NCBI GenBank assembly: GCA_009779845.1
Contig: WRBE01000018.1
Coordinates: 1-46,775, forward strand
Direction: 5' to 3'
Source: Oscillospiraceae bacterium
GTDB taxonomy: Bacteria; Bacillota; Clostridia; Oscillospirales; Oscillospiraceae
DNA: 46,775 nt
How positions within the stretch are numbered: the stretch's first letter is position 1; every line of letters starts with the position of its first letter. The notes beneath the pieces were generated by a model. That model did no database searches. It was not told the origin of the DNA and worked only from the letters and a program-made list of their open reading frames with translations. The position numbers and the translations under genes are program-made. Shown one piece after another: positions 18,539-27,824 of the stretch.

Positions 18539-21217
18539 TTACAATACCTTCGATGCTTCCTTCTCTATCCGAGCATAATACCGTCTCTTATATATCTTAT
18601 AGATCTCTATCATCGGAATAATCATGACCCCGGCAGCTACCGCTATTACCCACTGTAGCGGCGATATGGGCGCTATCCCTAGGGCGTGTTGGAACGCTGG
18701 GATTGGCAAGACGAGGCTTCCCACTACAAGAACCACTGTTGACAGCACTGCCCAATTTAAGGCCCTGCTTTGGAACGGAGCGGACTTGAAGATGGATTTT
18801 CTGTAATGAATCAGGTTGAACGGATGGACTGTTTCAACCGTTCCAAGCACCACATAACTCATCGTGATCGCAATGATAGGTTCCCAATTGAACACGGACA
18901 GGGCGATAAAGTAGACTGCGAACACAACCAAAGATTGGAACGCCGCATGAACGACAATGGTCAAGCCTGTCATGCCCCGGAACAAGCTCCCGCCTGTGGC
19001 GTTGGGCTGTTGCCGCATGATGTCACGTTCCGCCGGCAATGACCCTAATGCGATTGCTGGCAGTGTGTCTGTCACCACATTGATCCACAGGATTAGCAAG
19101 GGGTTAAAGAACGGCAGTCGAAATACAGCGATCAAAGTCGTAAGAAGCAAGATTTCAGCGACACTCAAGGAAATCAGATACACCACAATCTTTAAGATGT
19201 TGCTGTATGTCCGTCTTCCTTCCTCCACCGCAGATTCAATGGTTGCAAAGTTGTCATCTGTTAAAATGACGTCCGCCGCCCCTTTTGTGACCTCTGTACC
19301 GGAAATTCCCATTCCGATTCCAATATCGGCAGCCTTAATGCTGGGCGCATCGTTGACACCATCCCCGGTCATTGCGACAATTTTGTTCAGGGAACGCAGG
19401 GATTTCACAATCCGCAGCTTGTCTTCCGGGTTTACACGGGCATATACGCGATACCCCATTACCTTTTCGGCCAGTTGCTCGTCAGACATCTTTTGAAGCT
19501 CTGCCCCTGTTACAACTTGGGTTTCATCCTCTGCTATGCCGACCTGTTTTGCGATGGCATAGGCGGTATCACGGTGGTCACCGGTTATCATAATGGTTAT
19601 GATGCCGGCACCCTTGCATGTCTCTACGCTATGCAAAACCTCTTCCCGGGGCGGGTCGATTAACCCTGAGAACCCAATGAAAATCAGGTCATTCTCATCC
19701 TCTGCTGTCAGCTTTCGTTTTGTCTCAAAGGGCTTGTACGCATAACCAAGTACACGTAACGCCTGCTTGGCGAAGCCCACAGCCCGCTCACTGAGCCGTG
19801 CCATATCAGCATCTGTCATGGGGCGGACTTGCCCGTTATCCAAAATCCTGTTACAGCGGGTTTTGATGATTTCAAACGCACCCTTTGTGTACATGGTCAG
19901 GCCGTCTTTGGTGTGATTTAGTGTAGACATCATTTTTCGCGCACTGTCGAAAGGCAGCTCGCATTCCCGGGGATTTTCAAGCTCTACCTCGTGCTTTTTC
20001 AGCCCGAAGGTATAGCCATAATGGACAAGAGCGGCCTCTGTCGGGTCGCCGATGGTTTCCAGTTCGCCATCGTCGGCATATTTTGCGTGGGTATCATTAC
20101 ATAAAATCATACACTCACGCATTTTCTGTTTATCGCCTTCCGATGCGGCTTCCTCCGGGTAAACTGCCGTCACGGTCATCTTATTCAACGTGATAGTTCC
20201 CGTTTTGTCCGAACAGATAATCTGTGTGCTTCCCAATGTTTCAATGGCAGGCAAATTCCGTACAATCGCTCTTCGCTTACTCATGCGCTGTACACCCAGT
20301 GACATGGTCACAGATACACAAATCGGAATGGCTTCCGGAATGGCGCAAACGGCGATGGCAACTGTGATTAACATGCTGTCAATGAACGAGTCCCCCGAAA
20401 ACGCACGCATTAAGAAGATAAATGCTGCGATAACCCCTGCGATTGCGGTAATAATCCGCATGGTTTTATTCAGGCTGATTGTAAGCGGTGTCTCTGGTGT
20501 TTTCTCACGAGCGAGATGTCCCGCTATGATGCCAAGCTGGGTTTGCATCCCGGTGGCGACCACCACACCCCTTCCGCGGCCGTATGTAATGATACCGCTC
20601 ATGAAAGCAATGTTTTTCATATCGCCGAGAGCCAGATCCTCGCCGAATATGGCATCTGTGCCTTTTTCAACCGGCACAGATTCTCCGGTTAGCGCTGCCT
20701 CTTCTACCATCAAGCTTGCGGTTTCAATTAGTCGCATATCGGCGGGAACGATATCCCCCGCTTCGATTAGAACCACGTCTCCCACCACAAGGTCTTCTGT
20801 TTTGATACTCACTACCTCGCCGTCACGCAATACCCGCGCAAATGGTTTGGTGGCTTTTTTCAGGGACTCCACTGATTTTTCCGCTTGATTCTCTTGGAAG
20901 AACCCAATACTTGCATTCACAAGAATAATCAAAGCGATCAAACCGACACCGACCCACTTTTGGTTTGGTGGATCCAGAATCGAAGTGACCGCCGTTAAAA
21001 TCATAGCAACAAACAGCACAATCATCATAATATGCTTCAGTTGCTTTACAAAACGCATCCATGCTGGAACTTTTTTCGCACCCTCTAACGCATTCTTCCC
21101 GTCTCGATCTAGGCGTTTTGTCGCCTCCGAAACGGAAAGTCCCTCAGTGTCTGTCTTTGCAAAAACCAGAACTTCCTCTATGCTTTTGGCATAGAAATCG
21201 CTACCTATTTCTTGCAT
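18539..21217 (-). CDS. Cation-transporting P-type ATPase (Ca2+ type, P2A)
   Basis: An 892-residue P-type pump, probably exporting Ca2+ from the cytoplasm. An N-terminal cation-ATPase domain is followed by TM1-2. The actuator motif is TGES, the phosphorylation motif is CSDKTGTIT (usual DKTGTLT with Leu replaced by Ile), and the hinge is MTGDGVNDAPSIKAADIGIGMG. M4 has IPEAIP and M6 has NVVTDTLPAIALG, both close to SERCA/PMCA-like calcium pumps. Ten TM segments can be placed. Length is typical. Its own promoter is visible upstream. Mn2+ or Na+/K+ transport cannot be excluded from sequence alone. Confidence 0.9.
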   Translation of the reverse strand: MQEIGSDFYAKSIEEVLVFAKTDTEGLSVSEATKRLDRDGKNALEGAKKVPAWMRFVKQLKHIMMIVLFVAMILTAVTSILDPPNQKWVGVGLIALIILVNASIGFFQENQAEKSVESLKKATKPFARVLRDGEVVSIKTEDLVVGDVVLIEAGDIVPADMRLIETASLMVEEAALTGESVPVEKGTDAIFGEDLALGDMKNIAFMSGIITYGRGRGVVVATGMQTQLGIIAGHLAREKTPETPLTISLNKTMRIITAIAGVIAAFIFLMRAFSGDSFIDSMLITVAIAVCAIPEAIPICVSVTMSLGVQRMSKRRAIVRNLPAIETLGSTQIICSDKTGTITLNKMTVTAVYPEEAASEGDKQKMRECMILCNDTHAKYADDGELETIGDPTEAALVHYGYTFGLKKHEVELENPRECELPFDSARKMMSTLNHTKDGLTMYTKGAFEIIKTRCNRILDNGQVRPMTDADMARLSERAVGFAKQALRVLGYAYKPFETKRKLTAEDENDLIFIGFSGLIDPPREEVLHSVETCKGAGIITIMITGDHRDTAYAIAKQVGIAEDETQVVTGAELQKMSDEQLAEKVMGYRVYARVNPEDKLRIVKSLRSLNKIVAMTGDGVNDAPSIKAADIGIGMGISGTEVTKGAADVILTDDNFATIESAVEEGRRTYSNILKIVVYLISLSVAEILLLTTLIAVFRLPFFNPLLILWINVVTDTLPAIALGSLPAERDIMRQQPNATGGSLFRGMTGLTIVVHAAFQSLVVFAVYFIALSVFNWEPIIAITMSYVVLGTVETVHPFNLIHYRKSIFKSAPFQSRALNWAVLSTVVLVVGSLVLPIPAFQHALGIAPISPLQWVIAVAAGVMIIPMIEIYKIYKRRYYARIEKEASKVL

Positions 21218-21346
21218 TGTTTTTCATTCCCTTCGTTTCTTTTCACTGAAATCGGTTAAGTACAGAGCTACTTGTTGCCCCCATCCCTCCTAAAAATGGA
21301 AAAGATTTTTTAAATTTTAGAAAAAAACCTTTTTTCAACGCCCTCA

Positions 21347-21374
21347 GTTTAGCATGCCCCATTGGTTGTGTCAA
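21347..21374 (-). promoter_or_regulatory. Promoter of the P-type ATPase gene
   Basis: On the minus strand, TTGACA (plus 21369-21374), a 16-base spacer and TAAACT (plus 21347-21352). A GAAGGGA site precedes the ATG. Confidence 0.6.
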
Positions 21375-21433
21375 GCTATTTTTGGTAAAAAAATAAGTTA
21401 AAATACATGATTATTTCAAAAATCACAATTCGC

Positions 21434-21457
21434 TTTTGTGGCATGAATGCCACAAAA
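21434..21457. promoter_or_regulatory. Perfect palindrome upstream of the hydrogenase operon
   Basis: TTTTGTGGCAT and ATGCCACAAAA are exact reverse complements separated by GA. No U-run follows, so an operator is more likely than a terminator. It lies between the divergent ATPase and hydrogenase promoters. It does not match the Rex box that I know (TTGTTAA-N4-TTAACAA). Confidence 0.45.
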
Positions 21458-21534
21458 CGAGAGAATCGTTCGCCGAAAGAAAATAACCCCATAAGTTTCT
21501 AAAATTCCCACTATCTTTTCTGCGAAGATTGTGG

Positions 21535-21568
21535 TATTATAGCAAAGGTCGGCCCTTAATCGGGGGCC
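21535..21568 (+). promoter_or_regulatory. -10 element and 5' hairpin of the hydCBA operon
   Basis: TATTAT at 21535-21540 is the best -10; no good -35 is visible, which suggests activator dependence. GGCCC/GGGCC (21551-21568) forms a hairpin near the expected 5' end. AAGGAGGGG at 21625-21633 is the ribosome site of the first gene. Confidence 0.45.
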
Positions 21569-21644
21569 TATGTAGATGTGTCAATGTTAAAAAAATAACA
21601 TGATTAAAATTGGATCGACACATGAAAAGGAGGGGCAAATCGTT

Positions 21645-22175
21645 ATGCCAAACACAAAAACGTCGGTGCCGTTTGTCGGTACCACAGAACAAGCCGCAAA
21701 GCTACAAGCGGTAATCCAACGGCACAAAGGACAACGTGGTGCCAGTATGCCGGTGCTGCAAGAGGCGCAAGAGATTTATGGATACCTGCCTGAAGAAGTG
21801 CAAGTTATGGTGGCCGAGGGGTTAGATATTCCGCTAACTGAAATTTACGGAATCGTGTCTTTCTACTCACAATTTATCCTAGAGCCCAAAGGGAAGACCC
21901 ACATTGCGGTCTGTATGGGGACTGCGTGCTACGTCCGTGGCGCCGGGGATATTTTAGACGACATTGCCAACCATACCTGTTGTAAATCCGGTGGGATTAC
22001 AGACGACGGCAGCGTTTCCATTGAAGCCACCCGTTGCATCGGTGCTTGTGGTCTGGCGCCTGTTCTTACCATCAACAATGATGTGTACGGCAAGCTGGAT
22101 CGTGGCCAGATTGAGCCTATTATTGATGAGTACTTAGAAAAAGCCAAAGCGGAAGAAGCGGCAGAGCAAGAGTAA
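21645..22175 (+). CDS. hydC: NuoE-like [2Fe-2S] subunit of NAD-linked hydrogenase (HydC)
   Basis: A 176-residue thioredoxin-like ferredoxin subunit. Cys90, Cys95, Cys131 and Cys135 form the Cx4C...Cx3C pattern of NuoE/HydC [2Fe-2S] proteins. It passes electrons within the hydrogenase complex. The ATG at 21645 is preferred because AAGGAGGGG lies 11 bases before it; an upstream in-frame ATG at 21600 has no such site. It is the first gene of a hydC-hydB-hydA operon, as in Thermotoga-type and Clostridia bifurcating hydrogenases. Confidence 0.92.
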   Translation: MPNTKTSVPFVGTTEQAAKLQAVIQRHKGQRGASMPVLQEAQEIYGYLPEEVQVMVAEGLDIPLTEIYGIVSFYSQFILEPKGKTHIAVCMGTACYVRGAGDILDDIANHTCCKSGGITDDGSVSIEATRCIGACGLAPVLTINNDVYGKLDRGQIEPIIDEYLEKAKAEEAAEQE

Positions 22176-22232
22176 TTCACACTATGTGTACGCCAAATCC
22201 GGGCGACACGATTTGATTGGAGGGTCTGATAG

Positions 22233-24122
22233 ATGGCAAAAACATTAGAACAGCTACGCACCATACGGGGCGAGATGGAACCCGAAGTAGCAGTGCGGCA
22301 AACCAGCCACGATGAGGTACCCAGTGAGATTGCACAGCATCACATTATGGTCTGTGCAGGGACTGGTTGCGTGGCCGCTAAAAGCATGGAAATTATTGAT
22401 GAGTTCAACTTGCACTTAGAAAAGCACGGTTTGCAAGATAAGGCGAAAGTGGTATTGACCGGTTGCTTTGGCCTGTGTGCCTTGGGGCCGATTGTGGTTG
22501 TCTACCCGGAGGGGTCATTCTACTCCGAGGTGAAGTTGGAGAACATCGGCCGGATTGTGGAAGAGCATATCAAAGGCGGCAATGTGGTCGAAGAGTTGCT
22601 GTACCACGAAACGGTGCAGGAAGACGGCGGCATCTCTTGTTTGAGCGAGACACCTTTCTATAAAAAACAAATGCGGATATCGCTGCGTAACTGTGGTGTG
22701 ATTAACCCGGAGATTATTGACGAGTACATCGGCGTGGGTGGGTATGAAGCCCTCGCCAAGTGTCTGACCGAACTCTCTCCGGAGGCGGTCATCCAAGAAG
22801 TGCTAGACTCCGGTCTCCGCGGCCGTGGCGGTGCGGGCTTCTTAACAGGACTCAAGTGGCAGTTTGCGGCGAGAACCGAGAACGAAGTCAAATATGTCTG
22901 CTGTAACGCCGATGAAGGGGATCCCGGCGCATTCATGGATCGCTCTGTGTTAGAGGGTGACCCACACAACATCATCGAATCCATGGCCATTGCGGCCTAT
23001 GCCATTGGTGCAAGCCAAGGCTATATCTACGTCCGTGCAGAATACCCCATCGCTGTTGAGCGGATGCAGGTTGCCATAAAGCAAGCCAAAGAATATGGTT
23101 TCTTAGGAAAGAGCATACTAGGTAAAGGGTTTGACTTTGACCTAGAAGTTCGCCTTGGTGCCGGTGCGTTCGTCTGCGGTGAGGAAACGGCATTGATGAT
23201 GAGTATTGAGGGACAACGCGGTGAGCCGAATCCCCGTCCGCCGTTCCCGGCGGTGAAGGGTCTGTTCGGTAAGCCAACAGTACTCAACAATGTAGAAACA
23301 TACACCAATATCACATGGATTTTGCTCCACGGTGCGGAAGCGTTTAAGAAGATTGGAACCGAGAACTCTTCCGGCACCAAAGTATTCGCCTTGGGCGGTG
23401 CGATTACCAACGTGGGTCTGGTGGAAGTGCCCATGGGTATCACCCTGCGGGAAATCGTAGAAGAGATCGGCGGCGGTGTGCCGGACGGAAAAGCCTTTAA
23501 AGCGGCCCAAACCGGCGGCCCATCTGGTGGCTGTATCCCCAACAGCTTGATTGACACCCCCATCGACTTTGACAGTTTGACTGCCGTTGGTTCTATGATG
23601 GGTTCCGGTGGACTAATCGTCATGGACGAGACCAGTTGTATGGTGGACATTGCCAAGTTCTTCCTAGAGTTCACGGAAGAAGAGAGCTGTGGGAAATGTA
23701 CTCCGTGCCGCATCGGTACCAAGCGGATGTTTGACATCCTGACGAAGATTACAGAAGGCAACGGGACAATGGAAGACCTAGACGCTTTAACAGAGCTGTC
23801 TGCTTATATCAAAGACAATTCCCTTTGCGGTTTGGGTCAAACGGCCCCTAACCCGGTGGTATCAACCTTAGAGCACTTTAGAGATGAGTATGAAGCCCAT
23901 GTGTTAGAGGGCCGCTGTCCGGCGGGGGTCTGTAAAGACTTGCTCCAGTATTTCATCATCGCAGAAAAGTGTATCGGCTGTACTCTCTGTAAGCGGGTCT
24001 GTCCGACAGATGCCATTATCGGTGAGGTCAAACAACCTCACGAGATTCTGCTTGACAAATGTATCAAATGCGGTGCGTGTTTAGACGCCTGTAAGAAATT
24101 CAACGCCATCATCGTGAAATAG
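22233..24122 (+). CDS. hydB: NuoF-like NADH/FMN subunit of hydrogenase (HydB)
   Basis: A 629-residue flavoprotein that exchanges electrons with NAD(H) and is the proposed bifurcation site in HydABC enzymes. The N-terminal thioredoxin-like [2Fe-2S] domain has Cys41, Cys46, Cys78 and Cys82. The NuoF core has GRGGAGFLTGLKW (FMN/NADH) and CNADEGDPGAFMDRS, then an SLBB part. CGKCTPCRIGTKRM with a later Cys provides a [4Fe-4S] site. Two C-terminal ferredoxin clusters follow, CIGCTLCKRVCP and CIKCGACLDACKK. Length matches HydB. The gene sits between hydC and hydA with short gaps. Confidence 0.94.
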   Translation: MAKTLEQLRTIRGEMEPEVAVRQTSHDEVPSEIAQHHIMVCAGTGCVAAKSMEIIDEFNLHLEKHGLQDKAKVVLTGCFGLCALGPIVVVYPEGSFYSEVKLENIGRIVEEHIKGGNVVEELLYHETVQEDGGISCLSETPFYKKQMRISLRNCGVINPEIIDEYIGVGGYEALAKCLTELSPEAVIQEVLDSGLRGRGGAGFLTGLKWQFAARTENEVKYVCCNADEGDPGAFMDRSVLEGDPHNIIESMAIAAYAIGASQGYIYVRAEYPIAVERMQVAIKQAKEYGFLGKSILGKGFDFDLEVRLGAGAFVCGEETALMMSIEGQRGEPNPRPPFPAVKGLFGKPTVLNNVETYTNITWILLHGAEAFKKIGTENSSGTKVFALGGAITNVGLVEVPMGITLREIVEEIGGGVPDGKAFKAAQTGGPSGGCIPNSLIDTPIDFDSLTAVGSMMGSGGLIVMDETSCMVDIAKFFLEFTEEESCGKCTPCRIGTKRMFDILTKITEGNGTMEDLDALTELSAYIKDNSLCGLGQTAPNPVVSTLEHFRDEYEAHVLEGRCPAGVCKDLLQYFIIAEKCIGCTLCKRVCPTDAIIGEVKQPHEILLDKCIKCGACLDACKKFNAIIVK

Positions 24123-24134
24123 GAGGAGGGACAA

Positions 24135-25907
24135 ATGAGCATGATTAACATCAAACTAAACAACATGGACCTTGCCTGTCCCGCTGGCTCCACGATTTTA
24201 GAGGCGGCCCGGACAGCGGGGATTGAAATCCCCACCCTATGTTACCTAAAAGAAGTCAATCAAATCGGTGCGTGCCGTGTGTGTGTGGTAGAGGTCAAAG
24301 GTGCCCGCACCCTAGTTGCCGCCTGTGTATACCCCGTGTCAGAGGGGATGGAGGTGTTCACCAACACCACCCGCGTGCGGGAAGCACGGAAGAAAACCTT
24401 AGAGCTGATTCTGTCGAACCACAGAAAAGACTGTTTGACCTGTGTGAGAAGCCAGAATTGTGAACTGCAAAAGCTCTGTATCGAACACGGCGTAGATCAA
24501 GTTCGTTTTGCCGATGACGAGTTAAAAGCTGAGATTGAGGCATCTACTGCGCACTTGGTGCGGGATAACTCTAAGTGTGTCCTCTGTCGCCGTTGTGTCT
24601 CGATCTGTAAAAAGCAGCAAGACGTAGCCGTTATCGGTGCCAATGACCGTGGGTTTGCTACGAACATCGGTAGTCCTTTTGGCCGGACGCTGGGCGAGAT
24701 GGCCTGTGTGTCTTGTGGTCAGTGTATCATCGTCTGTCCCACCGCCGCTTTGACGGAAAAAGACGACACGGAAAAAGCCTACGCAGCCCTAGCTGACCCG
24801 AAGAAACATGTGATTGCCATCACCGCCCCTGCCGTCCGTGTGGCGTTGGGTGAGTGTTTCGGAATGCCAATGGGCACCAACGTGGAAGGGAAGATGGTCG
24901 CATCTCTCCGCCGCCTTGGGTTTGACAAGGTGTTTGACGTGGGTGTCGGTGCCGACTTCACCATCATGGAAGAAGGTACCGAGATGATGCAACGGCTGGA
25001 GACTGGCGAGAACCTGCCCATCATCACCTCATGCAGCCCCGGCTGGGTGCGCTATTGTGAGCAGTATTACCCAGAGTTTATCAAGAATTTGTCTAGCTGT
25101 AAGTCACCGCAACAGATGACGGGTGCCTTGATTAAGACTTACTACGCCCAAAAGATGAATATTGACCCGAAAGACATTTTTGTGGTCAGCGTCATGCCCT
25201 GTACGGCGAAAAAGTACGAAATCTGGCGGCCCAACCAGCAAGCGGTAACAGGTTGCAACGACATTGATGTGGTGGTCACCACCCGTGAGCTGGGTCGTAT
25301 GATTTCCAATGCGGGTCTCATGTTTACCAACTTGCAGGACGAGGAATTTGACCCCATGTTGGGCATCTCCACCGGCGCCGGGTACACCTTCGGCGTGACA
25401 GGCGGCGTGACAGAAGCCGCTTTGCGGACTGTTGTGGAAAAACTGACGGGCAAAGAGCTGGAGAAACTGGTATTTGAAGAGGTTCGCGGCTACGACGGTA
25501 TCAAAGAGGCCCAGTACGACGTAGCAGGTCGCACAGTGAAAATTGCGATTGCTTCCGGTCTGACCAATGCCGGGAATCTGCTGGACAGCATCAAGTCCGG
25601 GGAAGCCAACTATGACATGATTGAGGTCATGGGTTGCCCCGGCGGCTGTGTCAACGGCGGCGGCCAGCCCATCCAGACCGGGTTTGTACAGAGCTTTAAC
25701 GACTTGCGGGAAATCCGTGGTTCTGCGCTATATAAAGGTGCCACCGATAGCCGTCACTTGCATAAATCTCACGAGAGCCCCATTGTCAAAGAGGTCTACA
25801 GCGAGTGCCTCGGCGAGCCGGGCGGTGAGAAAGCTCATCACTGGCTACACACCACGTATAAAGAACAGCCCAAATATCCGGGGCTGGCGGCGGAACAGAA
25901 GAAGTAA
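24135..25907 (+). CDS. hydA: [FeFe]-hydrogenase catalytic subunit HydA
   Basis: A 590-residue iron hydrogenase. The [2Fe-2S] domain uses Cys36, Cys47, Cys50 and Cys64. The His-ligated cluster uses His96, Cys100, Cys103 and Cys109. Two [4Fe-4S] clusters follow (CVLCRRCVSICKK and CVSCGQCIIVCP). The H-cluster motifs are TSCSPGW, MPCTAKK and GCPGGCVNGGG. It reduces protons to H2 with electrons from NADH and reduced ferredoxin, or runs in reverse. AGGAGGAGG just upstream overlaps the end of hydB, so translation is coupled. Maturases HydEFG are not in the window. Confidence 0.96.
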   Translation: MSMINIKLNNMDLACPAGSTILEAARTAGIEIPTLCYLKEVNQIGACRVCVVEVKGARTLVAACVYPVSEGMEVFTNTTRVREARKKTLELILSNHRKDCLTCVRSQNCELQKLCIEHGVDQVRFADDELKAEIEASTAHLVRDNSKCVLCRRCVSICKKQQDVAVIGANDRGFATNIGSPFGRTLGEMACVSCGQCIIVCPTAALTEKDDTEKAYAALADPKKHVIAITAPAVRVALGECFGMPMGTNVEGKMVASLRRLGFDKVFDVGVGADFTIMEEGTEMMQRLETGENLPIITSCSPGWVRYCEQYYPEFIKNLSSCKSPQQMTGALIKTYYAQKMNIDPKDIFVVSVMPCTAKKYEIWRPNQQAVTGCNDIDVVVTTRELGRMISNAGLMFTNLQDEEFDPMLGISTGAGYTFGVTGGVTEAALRTVVEKLTGKELEKLVFEEVRGYDGIKEAQYDVAGRTVKIAIASGLTNAGNLLDSIKSGEANYDMIEVMGCPGGCVNGGGQPIQTGFVQSFNDLREIRGSALYKGATDSRHLHKSHESPIVKEVYSECLGEPGGEKAHHWLHTTYKEQPKYPGLAAEQKK

Positions 25908-25926
25908 TCTATCTAGATAGAAGTAG

Positions 25927-25963
25927 GCCTAGGGAGTGTATTTGCTCCCTAGGCTTTGTATTT
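25927..25963 (+). terminator. Terminator of the hydCBA operon
   Basis: GCCTAGGGAG (25927-25936) pairs with CTCCCTAGGC (25945-25954), followed by TTTGTATTT. Confidence 0.85.
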
Positions 25964-26012
25964 GTGCGAAGACCAGACACCCAACAACACGCACACTTTC
26001 ACCCAAACCGCT

Positions 26013-26018
26013 TATAAT
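26013..26018 (+). promoter_or_regulatory. Probable -10 of the peptidoglycan-binding gene
   Basis: A perfect TATAAT about 30 bases before the ATG at 26050. No convincing -35 is present. Confidence 0.35.
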
Positions 26019-26049
26019 AAAGCAAGAAACAAGTGAAAGGAAGTGTAAC

Positions 26050-26721
26050 ATGGAATATATTCCATTGAGGATAGGGGCATCTGGTCCGGCAGTTCGGCAC
26101 TTACAGCGGATGCTGATACAGATGGGTTACTCGGTGGGGCAGGCAGATGGAAGGTTTGGGGCAAAGACATTGCGGAGTGTTCTTGCCTTTCAAAGTGCCC
26201 ATGAGCTCCCTGTAGACGGGGTCGTGGCGGCCAATACGTGGATGGCACTAGAGCGACACGGGGGCCGGTTAGAGGCACCGGAAGAAGAGCGACCTGCGCC
26301 GTTGCCGCTACCCGAAATACCAGAAGACACAGTACCGCCGGCCCCGCCGATGGAGCAAGCGGCACCGCCGGAAGAAGTACATACCCGTCCCCATACTCCT
26401 ATCCCCATCGTCCCGCTGGTAGAGTGGGAGCCGATGCAGACACCAAAAATAGAGCGTGTGTGTGAACCGTCCCCAAAGCCAGAACCGAAGCCGGAGGAAC
26501 CTGTGGCAGAGCCGGAACCCGCCCCCTCGTGCAGTGCGCCAGAGGCACCCGAAGAATCGCCGGTACCGGAAACGCCGCCGGAGCCCGCCGGGCAATGGAC
26601 ACCGGTAGTGCCAGAGGTCACCCCGCCAGAGATGGTGGCAGCGGTAGAGGCCATCGCCGCCGTTGTGGCAGACACTGGCCCGCCGCAGAACCCATGGCAG
26701 AAGATGCCAGAGGTGCCTTGA
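26050..26721 (+). CDS. Peptidoglycan-binding domain protein with Pro/Glu-rich tail
   Basis: A 223-residue protein. The first 65 residues are a peptidoglycan-binding type 1 domain (GPAVRHLQRMLIQMGY, then DGRFGAKTLRSVLAFQ and LPVDGVVAANTW). The rest is an extended, low-complexity Pro/Glu/Ala region with PEPKPEEP-type repeats. AAAGGAAG precedes the ATG at 26050; a longer reading from 25936 would start inside the hydA terminator and is rejected. No signal peptide is visible, which is odd for a wall-binding domain. It could bind another exported protein, be exported non-classically, or act in a spore. It is monocistronic between two terminators. Confidence 0.8.
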   Translation: MEYIPLRIGASGPAVRHLQRMLIQMGYSVGQADGRFGAKTLRSVLAFQSAHELPVDGVVAANTWMALERHGGRLEAPEEERPAPLPLPEIPEDTVPPAPPMEQAAPPEEVHTRPHTPIPIVPLVEWEPMQTPKIERVCEPSPKPEPKPEEPVAEPEPAPSCSAPEAPEESPVPETPPEPAGQWTPVVPEVTPPEMVAAVEAIAAVVADTGPPQNPWQKMPEVP

Positions 26722-26765
26722 CAAAATATAGCCGCATGGCACCCTTGCCATGCGGCTATATTTTG
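26722..26765 (+). terminator. Intrinsic terminator, long perfect stem
   Basis: CAAAATATAGCCGCATGGCA and its exact reverse complement flank a 4-base loop directly after the stop of the peptidoglycan-binding gene. The stem's own TTTTG forms the U-run. It is symmetric and can act on both strands. Confidence 0.8.
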
Positions 26766-26767
26766 CC

Positions 26768-26797
26768 TTGACGACACAGCGCATCGGCGGGTATACT
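26768..26797 (+). promoter_or_regulatory. Promoter of the yjbQ-ygjP pair
   Basis: TTGACG (26768-26773), an 18-base spacer and TATACT (26792-26797). GAGGAGGGG lies just before the ATG at 26821. Confidence 0.75.
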
Positions 26798-26820
26798 GGA
26801 ATGCGTGAGGAGGGGTTTCC

Positions 26821-27222
26821 ATGACACATTACGCCAAAATTACCATAGACACCCAAAGGGAAGGTATGGTGAATATTACAAGCCGCATCACAGAAGCCAT
26901 CATGGAGAGCGGTGTCACAGAGGGGCTTTGCGTGATACACTGTCCCCACACCACGGCGGGGCTTACCATCAACGAAAACGCAGACCCGGACGTGACAAAG
27001 GACATGCTATATGCCCTCAATGAAATCAGCCCGGATCGGGCACGGTTTCGACATATGGAGGGTAACAGCGCAGCCCATGTGAAGGCCAGCCTCATGGGGG
27101 CAGGTATCACGCTGATTGTCCACCGGGGGCGGCCCGTGCTGGGCATTTGGCAGGGGATCTATTTCTGCGAGTTTGACGGCCCCAGAGCACGGACAGTCCA
27201 TGTGCAAGTGGCGGGGGAATGA
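26821..27222 (+). CDS. YjbQ family protein (UPF0047)
   Basis: A 133-residue protein of the YjbQ/UPF0047 family, a small trimeric beta-barrel. Landmarks are GLCVIHCPHTTAGLTINENAD, HMEGNSAAHVKASLMG and LGIWQGIYFCEFDGPR. Conserved His residues form a likely active site. Some members show weak thiamine-phosphate synthase activity, but the physiological role is unsettled. Full length. Its stop codon overlaps the start of the next gene. Confidence 0.92.
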   Translation: MTHYAKITIDTQREGMVNITSRITEAIMESGVTEGLCVIHCPHTTAGLTINENADPDVTKDMLYALNEISPDRARFRHMEGNSAAHVKASLMGAGITLIVHRGRPVLGIWQGIYFCEFDGPRARTVHVQVAGE

Positions 27223-27746
27223 TGGAGCAGATACCATACCGAGTAATCCGCTCGAAGCGAAAAACCATGAGCCTCGGCCTAGGTGATGGGTTAGAGGTTA
27301 TAGTACGTGTACCCAACCGAATGCAAACGGCGTATATTGAAGCATTCGTGGCCAAGCACAGGGACTGGATTCAAGATAAGCTGGAACAACGCCGTGTGTA
27401 TCTGGAACGCTACCCTGCGCCCACCCAAGCGCAACTCGCAATGTGGATGGAGGAGGCAAAAGCAACGATTCCTGATCGTGTGGCGCATTTTGCCCAAATC
27501 ATGGGGGTAGTGCCCAGTGGGCTTCGCTATACCAAGAACCGAACCCGTATCGGTAGCTGTACGAGCTGTAACCGCCTGTCTTTCTCCTGTCGCCTTATGC
27601 GGTACCCGCTGGAGGTACTGGATTATGTGGTGGTGCACGAGCTTGCCCATATTACCCACAAAAACCACGGGCCGGATTTCTGGGCTACCGTGGCAGCGGT
27701 GCTGCCGGACTATCGGGCACGGCGTAAGATGTTGCGGGAGTCGTAG
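27219..27746 (+). CDS. YgjP-like (DUF45) zinc metallopeptidase
   Basis: A 175-residue protein with the zincin motif VVHELAHITHKNHGPDFW near residues 140-157; HELAH plus the downstream His of NHG are the probable zinc ligands. The segment RTRIGSCTSCNRLSFSCRLM is the family's usual RWGSCS...NWRL region, here with Thr-Arg-Ile replacing Arg-Trp, which is slightly unusual. The start at 27219 (or ATG 27222) overlaps the yjbQ stop, so the two are translated together. Family substrates are not known. Confidence 0.88.
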   Translation: MMEQIPYRVIRSKRKTMSLGLGDGLEVIVRVPNRMQTAYIEAFVAKHRDWIQDKLEQRRVYLERYPAPTQAQLAMWMEEAKATIPDRVAHFAQIMGVVPSGLRYTKNRTRIGSCTSCNRLSFSCRLMRYPLEVLDYVVVHELAHITHKNHGPDFWATVAAVLPDYRARRKMLRES

Positions 27747-27824
27747 CCATCTGCCCATTTACTTTATCCCTGTTTTATGATAAAATAACTCCACGCCATC
27801 ATAAAAAGAAAGAAGCAATCTATC

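Noticed and set aside
26821..27222. Thiamine biosynthesis role for the YjbQ protein
   Set aside because: Only weak side activity is known for the family and no thi genes are nearby, so I leave the function open.
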